From DASPOF01 sp035626155 (GTDB lineage: Bacteria > Desulfobacterota > Binatia > Binatales > Binataceae), in assembly GCA_035626155.1 (NCBI GenBank), contig DASPOF010000018.1:1-7385 (forward strand): a stretch of DNA of 7,385 nucleotides, given 5' to 3'. This document shows, piece by piece, positions 1-5,810 of this stretch. The notes under the pieces were generated by a model. It was not told where the DNA came from, made no database searches, and saw only the letters and a list, made by a program, of their open reading frames with translations. The translations under genes were made by a program, and so were the position numbers. Positions within the stretch are counted from its first letter, which is position 1, and each line of letters begins with the position of its first letter.

Positions 1-702
1 CTCGAGCGCCTGCATCATGTAGTACATGACGTGCGCGTATCCCTGCGAATGGTAGAAGTAGTGGTCGCAATCCCAGCTTCGCACCGGGCTGCCGTCATCC
101 TTGGTCGTGCGATACAGGTTCGCGTGGGCATCGCCCAGGACGTCGGTCCATACCTGGAACAGCCGCACCAGTTCGACCGCGCGCTGATTCAGCTCTCGCG
201 AGCTTTCCGGGCTTGCGTGAAGGCCCTCGACGTACATCCGCAGATGCCGGATGCCGTCATCGTATTTTCCCTCGGGCGCCGGCAGAATCCATCGCTCGGC
301 GTCGTTGCGGAAATCGGTGTCGGCGATCACGAGGTTGGGGTCGTACTGATTCGAGGAGACCTTGGTCAGATGATCCTTGAAAACGCGCGTCGTCTCGCGC
401 ACGGCCATGATGATTCCGAGTTGGCGGTCGGCGTTGTTGTCGGCGGCGACTTTCGGTCCCCACAGGAAAAAGTCATTCGGACGCCATCCGAAGCCCGTGT
501 GAAGCTCGTGATACATGATCTCCGCGAGCATCGAGGCGAATATTTCGCCCGGCTTGGATGAATTTGCCTCGGGGAAGTGCTGCTCGATGTTGTAATCGAG
601 ATGATTGTGGCGGATCTGTCCGAAGTGCAGCGCGAGATTGCCGCCGGCCCAGACGACGAAGATCAAGGCGAGCGCGATCAGGATCCGGTTGCGAGTTTTC
701 AT
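1..702 (-). CDS. DUF2333 family protein, membrane-anchored (partial, C-terminus outside window)
   Basis: The 234 visible codons run from an ATG at 702 off the left edge, so the C-terminus is missing. An in-frame TAG lies four codons upstream with no other plausible start between, which fixes the start. Residues 6-24 (ILIALALIFVVWAGGNLAL) form a single membrane segment after a basic MKTRNR, so the rest is probably periplasmic. The body matches what I remember of DUF2333: GWRPNDFFLWGP at 72-83, QLGIIMAVRETTRVFKDHLT at 94-113, a DP acidic stretch, a long helical VELVRLFQVWTDVLGDAHANL, and DCDHYFYHSQGYAHVMYY at 211-228. The family has no established biochemical function. The gene follows the carboxypeptidase stop after 56 nt on the same strand, so the two may be co-transcribed and an envelope role is plausible, but that is inference. 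No strong Shine-Dalgarno sequence is seen. Confidence 0.8.
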   Translation of the reverse strand, partial: MKTRNRILIALALIFVVWAGGNLALHFGQIRHNHLDYNIEQHFPEANSSKPGEIFASMLAEIMYHELHTGFGWRPNDFFLWGPKVAADNNADRQLGIIMAVRETTRVFKDHLTKVSSNQYDPNLVIADTDFRNDAERWILPAPEGKYDDGIRHLRMYVEGLHASPESSRELNQRAVELVRLFQVWTDVLGDAHANLYRTTKDDGSPVRSWDCDHYFYHSQGYAHVMYYMMQALE

Positions 703-758
703 GCAGGCGGGGGCCTAAGCGCCCGCAACATTCTACCCCTAGCGCGATCGAGTCGCAG

Positions 759-1991
759 CTACAACTTGCCGAAAATCCGCTTCAGCGCCGAGCCCTGCTT
801 GGCCACCTCGGCCGGCGCAACCAGCGACACGCTCGCTACCGGCTTCCCGTCCTGAACGATATTGGCGGTGCCGATCTGCTGCCCAGCACTGACAGGCGCA
901 GCGACCGACGGTGGCAGATTGTAGACCACCTGGAGCGCGTTCTTCGCAGCCGATCGCTTTACGAACACTGCGGCATCGCCGCCGAATACGGGGGTCAGGC
1001 TCGCCGCCGCGCCGCCGGTGACGGTCACCGCCTGCTTGACCGGCGCGCCTTTGGCGGCAACCGTGCGCATCTCGTAATCGAGGAAGCCCTGCGACATCAA
1101 CTCCGCCGCCTCCTTGAAGTTGGTGAGCTTGTGCGGCGTGCCGAGGACGACCGCGATCAGCCGCATGCCGCCGCGATGCGCCGTCGCAACGACGTTGAAA
1201 CCCGCCTTGTCATAGAAGCCGGTCTTCAGCCCGTCGCATCCCTTGTATGTGCGCACCAGGTGATTGGTGTTGCGCAGTTCGAACGTCCCGTTTCTGAACG
1301 GGGCGGTATCGATCGACGACCATCTGAGGATGTCCGGATATTTCACCAACTCGCGCGCGAGCAGGGCCTGATCGTAAGCGCTCGCCACGTCTGCCTGCTG
1401 GCCGCGCCCCGGCGGCAGGCCGTGCACGGAGTAGTAGTGCGTGTCCTTCATCCCGAGTTCGGCGGCCCGCTGATTCATCATCTGCACGAACGCCTCGGTC
1501 GAGCCCGCGACATACTCCGCGATGGCGACCGCCGAGTCGTTGGCCGAGTGCACGACGAGCGCCTTCATCGAGTCATCGAGCGAGAACGTCTCGCCTTCCT
1601 TCAGATACACCTGCGAGCCGCCCATCTGCGCCGCCTTGCGCGAGGTGGTCACCTGGTCGGTGAGCTTGAGGCTTCCATCGTGCAGTTTTTCGGCGACGAT
1701 CAGCATCACCATCATCTTGGTGAGCGATGCGGTCGGCCACGGCTGATGGTCGTTCTTCTCGAAGATGAGCGTGCCGGTCGTCGGTTCGATGACGCATGCG
1801 GCCACGTAGGCCGCCGCGGATGAGGTCGCGGTCTGATCCTCGGCGGTTCGCGCGTGATGGCGGCGCGATGCGATCGCGTGGGGCGGATGCGCAAGGGCAG
1901 CGCCGAACAGGACGGCGAGCGTAATCGCGATGTGGCGGAAACTACCGGCGCGCCGCGCCGGCATACGTGAAACCGCGCCCAACCTCACCAT
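759..1991 (-). CDS. D-alanyl-D-alanine carboxypeptidase, PBP5-type (peptidase family S11)
   Basis: This 410-residue penicillin-binding protein should remove the terminal D-Ala from peptidoglycan pentapeptides in the periplasm. All three active-site motifs are present: SLTK with nucleophile S89 and K92, SAN at S149-N151, and KTG at K256-G258. The N-terminus is basic (RMPARRAGSFRH) followed by a hydrophobic stretch about 21-34, a signal peptide probably cut near residue 34 or 41. The catalytic domain spans about 60-305. From about 308 (GFLDYEMRTVAAKG) a PBP5_C-like beta domain follows. The C-terminus ends SALKRIFGKL, a short basic tail in place of the longer amphipathic anchor of E. coli PBP5. 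The ATG at 1991 is preferred over a TTG at 2009 because GGGAGG lies at the right distance before the ATG. It would be called dacA or dacC by homology, and I cannot tell which. Confidence 0.93.
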   Translation of the reverse strand: MVRLGAVSRMPARRAGSFRHIAITLAVLFGAALAHPPHAIASRRHHARTAEDQTATSSAAAYVAACVIEPTTGTLIFEKNDHQPWPTASLTKMMVMLIVAEKLHDGSLKLTDQVTTSRKAAQMGGSQVYLKEGETFSLDDSMKALVVHSANDSAVAIAEYVAGSTEAFVQMMNQRAAELGMKDTHYYSVHGLPPGRGQQADVASAYDQALLARELVKYPDILRWSSIDTAPFRNGTFELRNTNHLVRTYKGCDGLKTGFYDKAGFNVVATAHRGGMRLIAVVLGTPHKLTNFKEAAELMSQGFLDYEMRTVAAKGAPVKQAVTVTGGAAASLTPVFGGDAAVFVKRSAAKNALQVVYNLPPSVAAPVSAGQQIGTANIVQDGKPVASVSLVAPAEVAKQGSALKRIFGKL

Positions 1992-1998
1992 CACACCA

Positions 1999-2004
1999 CC
2001 TCCC
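1999..2004 (-). promoter_or_regulatory. Shine-Dalgarno site fixing the carboxypeptidase start
   Basis: GGGAGG, read on the minus strand, ends 7 nt before the ATG at 1991. A longer reading frame starting with TTG at 2009 would place this site inside the coding region and add the glycine-rich MPGGGV ahead of the signal peptide. The ATG at 1991 is therefore the better start. Confidence 0.75.
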
Positions 2005-2024
2005 GGCAACGAACTTCAGCGATT

Positions 2025-2053
2025 ACGATCCCCTTTCGCCCTCGCGGTGGCAA
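2025..2053 (-). promoter_or_regulatory. Possible sigma70-type promoter for the carboxypeptidase gene
   Basis: On the minus strand TTGCCA (2053-2048, five of six bases of TTGACA) is followed after 17 nt by GATCGT (2030-2025, three of six bases of TATAAT). It lies about 35 nt upstream of the start codon, in the 172-nt gap after mddA. The -10 match is poor and the call rests on position as much as on sequence. Confidence 0.25.
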
Positions 2054-2058
2054 GCATC

Positions 2059-2080
2059 CTGGACGCGATCTGACGTCCAG
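2059..2080. promoter_or_regulatory. Inverted repeat upstream of the carboxypeptidase gene (operator or hairpin)
   Basis: CTGGACG (2059-2065) and CGTCCAG (2074-2080) are perfect 7-bp inverted arms separated by 8 nt. The repeat lies between the mddA stop and the carboxypeptidase start, 5 bp upstream of the candidate -35 box. No run of T follows on the minus strand, so it is a poor intrinsic terminator for mddA. A protein-binding operator or an RNA hairpin is possible. Confidence 0.4.
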
Positions 2081-2163
2081 CAGAGCCCGCGCGGATCCTC
2101 AGAAACCGCTGCCGCCCGACGCGACGGGACGCCGCACGCGTACTACTGCGGGGCTTTGCCGGA

Positions 2164-2913
2164 TCAAGCTTCGCGGGTGGATGGTACTGCAACCGATTCC
2201 TTTTTCCTCGGCCATGGGGCGAGCATCGACACGCCGCTTTGGTAAATGCGATAGGGTTCGCCATGGAAGGTAATCAGATCGCGTTCCTCGAGTTGAATCG
2301 CTATCACGATGTACCCTGTGCACATGGCGGCAAAGAACAGATGGCCGATGCTCATAGTCGGGGTGCTCCAGAATGCGATGATGAACCCCAGGTAGATGGG
2401 ATGGCGCACCCACTTGTAGAGGCCATAAACTTGAAACGCCGAGGGCTGATACTTTTCCCCGCGCCAGTAAGTCCATACTTGCTTGAGCCCGAAGAGGTCG
2501 AAGTGATCGATTAGGAACGTGGATGCCAGGACGATCGCCCAGCCCGCCCCGAAGAGCCCCTGAAGAATGAGCCGGCCGACAGGGTTATCCACGCTCCAGA
2601 CGCGTGCGGGCATGGGCTGCCATCCGACAATCACCAAGAGCAGCACCACGCTCGCCACCAGCACATAGGTGCTGCGTTCGACCGGGGGTACAACGATTCG
2701 CGTCCAACGACGCTTGAACCACTGGCGCGCCATCACGCTATGCTGGCCCGCAAACAGCGCCAGCAGGCCCATGTTGATCAGCAAGCTGCGGGGCCACGGA
2801 GCGGCCGCGCGCGGCTCATCCAGCGTCCAGACAAACCAGATCGCATACGAGAAGACGGCCAGGAAAACCACATAGCACACCCCACCGTAGAGCAATGCCG
2901 ATGTCTTCTTCAT
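2164..2913 (-). CDS. mddA: Methanethiol S-methyltransferase MddA (ICMT/NnrU-like membrane methyltransferase)
   Basis: This 249-residue integral membrane protein should methylate methanethiol with S-adenosylmethionine to give dimethyl sulfide. I recognise the MddA family from QHSVMARQWFKRRWTR (57-72), VERSTYVLVAS (78-88), STFLIDHFDLFGLKQVW (131-147) and AFWSTPTMSIGHLFFA (180-195). The SAM-binding signature shared with isoprenylcysteine carboxyl methyltransferases is present as VRHPIYLGF (169-177) and EERDL (209-213). Hydrophobic segments lie near 8-28, 43-60, 82-98, 117-136, 172-184 and 190-206, giving about five or six membrane passes. Length fits the family. The start ATG at 2913 follows a strong AAGGAGG at 6 nt. 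The gene appears to be its own unit: 172 nt separate it from the next gene, and the gene upstream is divergent. A related NnrU-like enzyme with another small-thiol substrate cannot be excluded, but the motif match is close. Confidence 0.88.
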   Translation of the reverse strand: MKKTSALLYGGVCYVVFLAVFSYAIWFVWTLDEPRAAAPWPRSLLINMGLLALFAGQHSVMARQWFKRRWTRIVVPPVERSTYVLVASVVLLLVIVGWQPMPARVWSVDNPVGRLILQGLFGAGWAIVLASTFLIDHFDLFGLKQVWTYWRGEKYQPSAFQVYGLYKWVRHPIYLGFIIAFWSTPTMSIGHLFFAAMCTGYIVIAIQLEERDLITFHGEPYRIYQSGVSMLAPWPRKKESVAVPSTREA

Positions 2914-2919
2914 GGTTAG

Positions 2920-2926
2920 CCTCCTT
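2920..2926 (-). promoter_or_regulatory. Strong Shine-Dalgarno site of mddA
   Basis: AAGGAGG, read on the minus strand, lies 6 nt before the ATG at 2913. It is the best ribosome binding site in the window and confirms the mddA start. Confidence 0.8.
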
Positions 2927-3238
2927 GACAGCCGCAGGATCAGGACCTCGCGTCACACGCCCATAACTCATCTCCCCCCATAAGCCACCGCCACGCTCCG
3001 AAGGTTCGTACTTGTCGACAGCCGGTCGCAGCAGCGGGCGGTAGTGATCGGAATTTCCAATGTGAACCCGTCATCTAAACGCTTTTTCCAATCAAAAGGC
3101 TCCCGCCCTAAGGTTTCAGCCGGGTTTTTGATTTTCTAAGCAGCCAGCGGCCCCGTAAGGGGGGTCAAGGGTCCGGCGGCCGCAGAAATGGCGTTCGTTC
3201 AATCAATTCGGGAGGTTTGAGGTCGCGCGCTCGAGGAC

Positions 3239-3268
3239 GAATGCGCGGGCGTAGACGCCCGCGCATTC
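3239..3268. repeat. Perfect GC-rich palindrome, 14-bp arms with 2-nt centre
   Basis: The left arm GAATGCGCGGGCGT (3239-3252) and right arm ACGCCCGCGCATTC (3255-3268) are exact reverse complements around AG. As RNA this would fold into a very stable hairpin with a small loop. It sits 2 nt beyond the stop codon of the duplicated GNAT 3' end (read on the minus strand), where a terminator would be, but no U-run follows on either strand. Its core ATGCGCGGGCGT (3241-3252) recurs exactly at 7331-7342, so it may belong to a dispersed family. Confidence 0.8.
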
Positions 3269-3270
3269 AC

Positions 3271-3351
3271 CTAGAAGCGATCGGAGGTCCGGTACGCGGC
3301 GTGAATGGTGCGAATCGCGGCGTGGTGATACTCTCTGAGCCCGGTGAACAC
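3271..3351 (-). pseudogene. Remnant or duplicated 3' end of an Eis-like GNAT gene
   Basis: Read on the minus strand, the last codons before TAG (3273-3271) give a tyrosine, one residue, then TSDRF and stop. This matches the YWTSDRF end of the GNAT gene that stops at 3817. At the DNA level 21 of the first 24 bases agree (3271-3294 versus 3817-3840), with a 13-bp exact core CGATCGGAGGTCC. Weaker similarity continues to about 3318. The frame is open only to about 3360, where a stop occurs inside the antitoxin gene, so at most 30 codons survive. I infer a decayed paralogue or a copied gene end. Chance similarity is unlikely over the first 24 bases but possible beyond them. Confidence 0.45.
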
Positions 3352-3352
3352 A

Positions 3353-3592
3353 ATGGACGCTTATGTAATCCGGGCCCTCTGGGATGGCGAAGCGGGGGTA
3401 TGGGTCGCGCAAAGCGACGACGTACCTGGCTTGGTGGCCGAAGCGCCGACGCCTGCCGAACTTGAGGTCAAGCTCAAGGTACTGGTTCCCGAATTGCTCG
3501 AATTAAACGCGCCCTCCACGTCGAAGGGAAGGGTGGCGGAGATCGTGGCCCGGTTCGAGTACGAGGCGCGAATTGGACTGACCGCCGCCTGA
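3353..3592 (+). CDS. DUF1902 / HicB-like antitoxin
   Basis: This 79-residue protein is probably the antitoxin that binds and blocks the HicA toxin encoded directly downstream. Residues 4-52 carry the DUF1902 pattern, a partial RNase H-like fold related to HicB: WDGEAGVWVAQSDDVPGLVAEA (10-31, of which WDGEAGVW and DDVPGL are key) then LEVKLKVLVPELLELN (37-52). The C-terminal 27 residues are helical and show no clear helix-turn-helix or ribbon-helix-helix, so DNA binding for autoregulation is not evident. Two starts are possible: GTG at 3344 or ATG at 3353. I prefer the ATG because GGTGA ends 5 nt before it, and because the family begins close to the first beta strand. The stop codon overlaps the toxin start by one base (TGATG), the usual sign of translational coupling. 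Confidence 0.82.
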   Translation: MDAYVIRALWDGEAGVWVAQSDDVPGLVAEAPTPAELEVKLKVLVPELLELNAPSTSKGRVAEIVARFEYEARIGLTAA

Positions 3593-3786
3593 TGGCGAGT
3601 TACACCGACCGGGTCAAGGAGATTTTGCGCGAGCACGGCTGTTACTTCCATCGGCAGGGCAAGGGCGATCACGAAATCTGGTACAGCCCGACGACCCGCC
3701 GCTACTTTCCGGTTGATTCAAAAATCCTATCGCGCCACACGGCCAACGCCGTACTGAGGCAGGCGGGGATTCCCAAAGCGTTCTGA
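3592..3786 (+). CDS. hicA: HicA-family mRNA interferase toxin
   Basis: This 64-residue protein has the size and sequence of HicA, a double-stranded-RNA-binding-fold ribonuclease that cleaves mRNA. The signature is FHRQGKGDHEIWYSP (19-33), with the expected catalytic histidine H27 in G-D-H-E, the common variant of G-S-H. It ends with the typical VLRQAGIPKAF, like the C-terminal helix of the family. The ATG at 3592 overlaps the antitoxin TGA by one base. The antitoxin gene comes first, as in many DUF1902-HicA pairs and unlike E. coli hicAB. The gene is convergent with the GNAT gene, with 30 nt between the stop codons. All expected residues are present, so the toxin appears intact. Confidence 0.9.
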   Translation: MASYTDRVKEILREHGCYFHRQGKGDHEIWYSPTTRRYFPVDSKILSRHTANAVLRQAGIPKAF

Positions 3787-3794
3787 GCTTCTCC

Positions 3795-3813
3795 GGTGCG
3801 CGGCCCGTGCGCC
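3795..3813. terminator. Possible shared hairpin between hicA and the GNAT gene
   Basis: GGTGCGC (3795-3801) and GTGCGCC (3807-3813) can pair around GGCCC if two G-U pairs are allowed. The hairpin lies in the 30-nt gap between the convergent stop codons, where a bidirectional terminator would be expected. There is no T-run on either side, so intrinsic termination is uncertain. Confidence 0.3.
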
Positions 3814-3816
3814 GTT

Positions 3817-4881
3817 CTAAAACCGATCGGAGGTCCAGTAGAGCGAGCGTGGATCTTCGAACATCGCGAACGCGCGGCGCGATGCCTCCTCGGCGGTGCC
3901 ACCGAATCGGCGCGCGAGCTTCTCAGGCGCGATCACGCGCCACATGTAGTTGCGGTCGTCGTGATGGTTCACTATCGCGCCCGCTCCGGCGAGATGCTCT
4001 TCGAGACGCGGATCGTGGGCGGTGTGAGATACCAATGCATCCGGTGCAGGCGCAGCCCCCTCGATGCGCAGGATGGCGGCGCCGCGATGGTCGCCGCTCA
4101 GAGGCAGTGAATGCGGGCGCCCCGATGCCGCCTCGCCGAGGTGCTTGAACAGCGCCGCCATCGCATCGTTCGCGCCCTCCTCGTATCCGTACTCCATCAC
4201 CATCGCGACACCCGCAAACGGCATCGCGCGCGCGTACGCCCGGATTTGGCCCCCGTCGCGGCAGAGCACGAAGTATTCCTTCGATCCGGCCCCCGGTTGC
4301 TCGGGCTGATTGCCGGCATAGATGAGGTTCGCGGTCCAATCGGCGTTGTCGCGCAGCGCGGTGACGTTGAACCGCCCGCTGTACGCGCGATGCAGGCGCG
4401 CGACCGTCGCGAGATCGCGCGATGGATCGAAGACATCGATTTGATAGTGCGCAGGGACCCGGAGCGCCTGGGTGTTCGCGACGAGGCTGAACTCGCGGGC
4501 GACCGCGCGCCATCCGAACTGGTTGTAAAAGGTGAGCCGCTCGGCGAACAGGAGCGAGACCTCGAAGCCCTCGCGCGCCATCGTTTCCACTGCCAGACGC
4601 ATCAGCGCCGACGCGACGCCCTTGTGCCGGTAATCCTCGCGAGTGAAGACCGACCCGATCCCGCCCATCGGGACGGATTGGCCCTCGAGGTTGATAGCGC
4701 GGTCGAAAATCTGAACGGTGGAGACGATCGCGCCGCCATCGCGCGCGATCAGGCAGAGCTGGTCGCGGAACCTGGGGTCGTTCTGATTATAACGCGCGAA
4801 GAAACTGCGGTCGCCGAACCACAGCCCGAGGAGGTCCAGAACCTCGTCGCGTTCGCTCGGCCGTGCCGCGCGAATTTCCAT
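3817..4881 (-). CDS. Eis-like GNAT family N-acetyltransferase
   Basis: This 354-residue protein should transfer an acetyl group from acetyl-CoA to an amine; its substrate is unknown. Residues 1-135 form the GNAT core. Motif A is GIGSVFTREDYRHKGVASAL (74-93), with the CoA-pyrophosphate loop R-H-K-G-V-A. LTFYNQFGW (116-124) is the classic FYxxFGW end of the fold. A second, degenerate GNAT-like half (about 150-270) and a C-terminal region with NYMWRVIAPEKLARRF (311-326) resemble the Eis/PF13527 layout, shorter than the roughly 400 residues of M. tuberculosis Eis. In Eis the catalytic pair is a tyrosine in the FYxxFG-like motif and the carboxylate of the C-terminal phenylalanine. Here Y119 and a terminal F354 (TSDRF-stop) occupy equivalent places, which supports the assignment by analogy. 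The start lies 2 nt after the gspC stop, so translation is probably coupled. Confidence 0.85.
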   Translation of the reverse strand: MEIRAARPSERDEVLDLLGLWFGDRSFFARYNQNDPRFRDQLCLIARDGGAIVSTVQIFDRAINLEGQSVPMGGIGSVFTREDYRHKGVASALMRLAVETMAREGFEVSLLFAERLTFYNQFGWRAVAREFSLVANTQALRVPAHYQIDVFDPSRDLATVARLHRAYSGRFNVTALRDNADWTANLIYAGNQPEQPGAGSKEYFVLCRDGGQIRAYARAMPFAGVAMVMEYGYEEGANDAMAALFKHLGEAASGRPHSLPLSGDHRGAAILRIEGAAPAPDALVSHTAHDPRLEEHLAGAGAIVNHHDDRNYMWRVIAPEKLARRFGGTAEEASRRAFAMFEDPRSLYWTSDRF

Positions 4882-4883
4882 CG

Positions 4884-5810
4884 TCAGCGGATGTCGTAGT
4901 GGAGCTGCACCGGGTGGCCCTCGCGCACCACCGTCAGATCGACCGACGGCCTGTTCGGAAGCGTGTTCATCAAGCCGAGCGCCTCGACCGGGTTCTGAAG
5001 CGGCCTGCCGTCGATCGCGGTGAGCACGTCGCCGTCCTCGAGGCCGAGGTCCTCGAACACGGACCCCGCCTCGATATCCGACAGCGTCAATCCGTTGCTT
5101 GTGCCATGCGAGATGTTCGGCATGGCGCGAATCTGCGTCATCAGTTCGGCCGAGTGCTTAACCGCGTTGGCCACTTCGTCGCGCTTGAGCGCGTATCGGT
5201 TCGTTCCGGTCTCCTCGACGTCGACATCGACGCTATCGGGGTCGGGGTCAGGGGCAGGGGGTGGGCGATCCTGCTTGAATGCGCCCAGACCCAGAGGCAT
5301 GCCGCGGCGGCCCGGAAAGCGGGGCATTTGGTTTTCCCGGGCAGGAATATCTCCCTCGGGTATTTCCAACGCGACCCGCTGTCCATCGTGATCGATGATC
5401 GCGCGAGCGCGCTCGACCCGGACCAGCTTCCCGGCGCCGGGGACATCCTCCCCGACCTTGTAGAGTGTCTGATTCCCGGTCTGATCCTCGATTATCGCGT
5501 ACGGCTTGTCGCGCGTCGTGCTGGATGTTCCGAGCAGCTTCAGATGAAGGTCGAGCGCGGTGACGGCAGCCTCGGGTTGTTCCTGCGGCACGAGGTTGAA
5601 GATGTCGCGCTTGACGATCGTATCGTAGTCGGTGCGCGGCCGCGCGCCGAATGTCTCGCGCGGTCCCGCAGCCGCGGCCGGCGGAGCGGGCGTAGTCGCC
5701 AGATTTCGAGAAATAATCTGGTTGACCGAGCGCGCCGCGAAGTAGGCGATACCGGCTATCAGGAGGAAGTTGAGCGCGGTCACGTGGCGCTGCGAGAGCC
5801 GCAGTTCCAT
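4884..5810 (-). CDS. gspC: Type II secretion system protein GspC (inner-membrane, PDZ domain)
   Basis: GspC is the inner-membrane component that links the assembly platform to the GspD outer-membrane secretin. The 308 residues show the family layout. There is a short cytoplasmic N-terminus, one membrane segment (about 11-27, TALNFLLIAGIAYFAAR) and an Ala/Pro-rich linker (39-50). The HR domain (about 62-150) opens with YDTIVKRDIFNL and contains LDLHLKLLGT and the paired beta strands PYAIIEDQTGNQTLYKVGED. An acidic, proline-rich linker (181-200, PAPDPDPDSVDVDV) follows. The C-terminal PDZ domain (about 205-308) includes LEDGDVLTAIDGRPLQNPVEAL. The ATG at 5810 follows the gshA TAA with no gap. 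A GNAT gene occupies the place where gspD normally follows, so this gspC is separated from at least that partner. Length and domains appear complete. Confidence 0.88.
   Translation of the reverse strand: MELRLSQRHVTALNFLLIAGIAYFAARSVNQIISRNLATTPAPPAAAAGPRETFGARPRTDYDTIVKRDIFNLVPQEQPEAAVTALDLHLKLLGTSSTTRDKPYAIIEDQTGNQTLYKVGEDVPGAGKLVRVERARAIIDHDGQRVALEIPEGDIPARENQMPRFPGRRGMPLGLGAFKQDRPPPAPDPDPDSVDVDVEETGTNRYALKRDEVANAVKHSAELMTQIRAMPNISHGTSNGLTLSDIEAGSVFEDLGLEDGDVLTAIDGRPLQNPVEALGLMNTLPNRPSVDLTVVREGHPVQLHYDIR

Larger units (their letters stand above)
2914..3352. other. Long divergent intergenic region between mddA and the toxin-antitoxin pair
   Basis: These 439 nt hold no convincing complete gene. 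The part nearest mddA is GC-rich with no promoter I can defend. At 3051-3140 the DNA becomes AT-richer and carries two TTTCCAAT octamers (3054-3061 and 3085-3092) whose starts are 31 bp apart. CCCC-GTAA-GGGG (3151-3162) and a GCGGCCGC palindrome (3176-3183) follow. The right third contains a perfect long palindrome (3239-3268) and a copy of the 3' end of the neighbouring GNAT gene (from 3271), both listed separately. A weak -10-like GATACT at 3327-3332 could serve the antitoxin gene, but no matching -35 box is seen. Confidence 0.6.

Noticed and set aside
31..561. A 176-codon plus-strand open frame at the left edge.
   Set aside because: The opposite strand encodes the DUF2333 protein, open from 702 to the window edge and with family motifs.
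558..1823. A 421-codon plus-strand open frame opposite the carboxypeptidase gene.
   Set aside because: It is arginine-rich low-complexity translation antisense to a gene with all catalytic motifs; long shadow frames are expected in GC-rich DNA.
1992..2009. An N-terminal extension of the carboxypeptidase starting with TTG at 2009.
   Set aside because: The extension would contain the Shine-Dalgarno sequence and adds nothing family-like; the ATG at 1991 is well placed.
3098..3137. GGCT...AGCC or CCCG...CGGG stems followed by GGGTTTTTGATTTT on the plus strand, resembling an intrinsic terminator.
   Set aside because: Stems are only 4 bp with long loops, and there is no plus-strand gene upstream to terminate.
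3217..3465. An 82-codon plus-strand frame running through the palindrome and into the antitoxin gene.
   Set aside because: Its translation is arginine/glycine-rich with no family match and it overlaps the DUF1902 gene in another frame.
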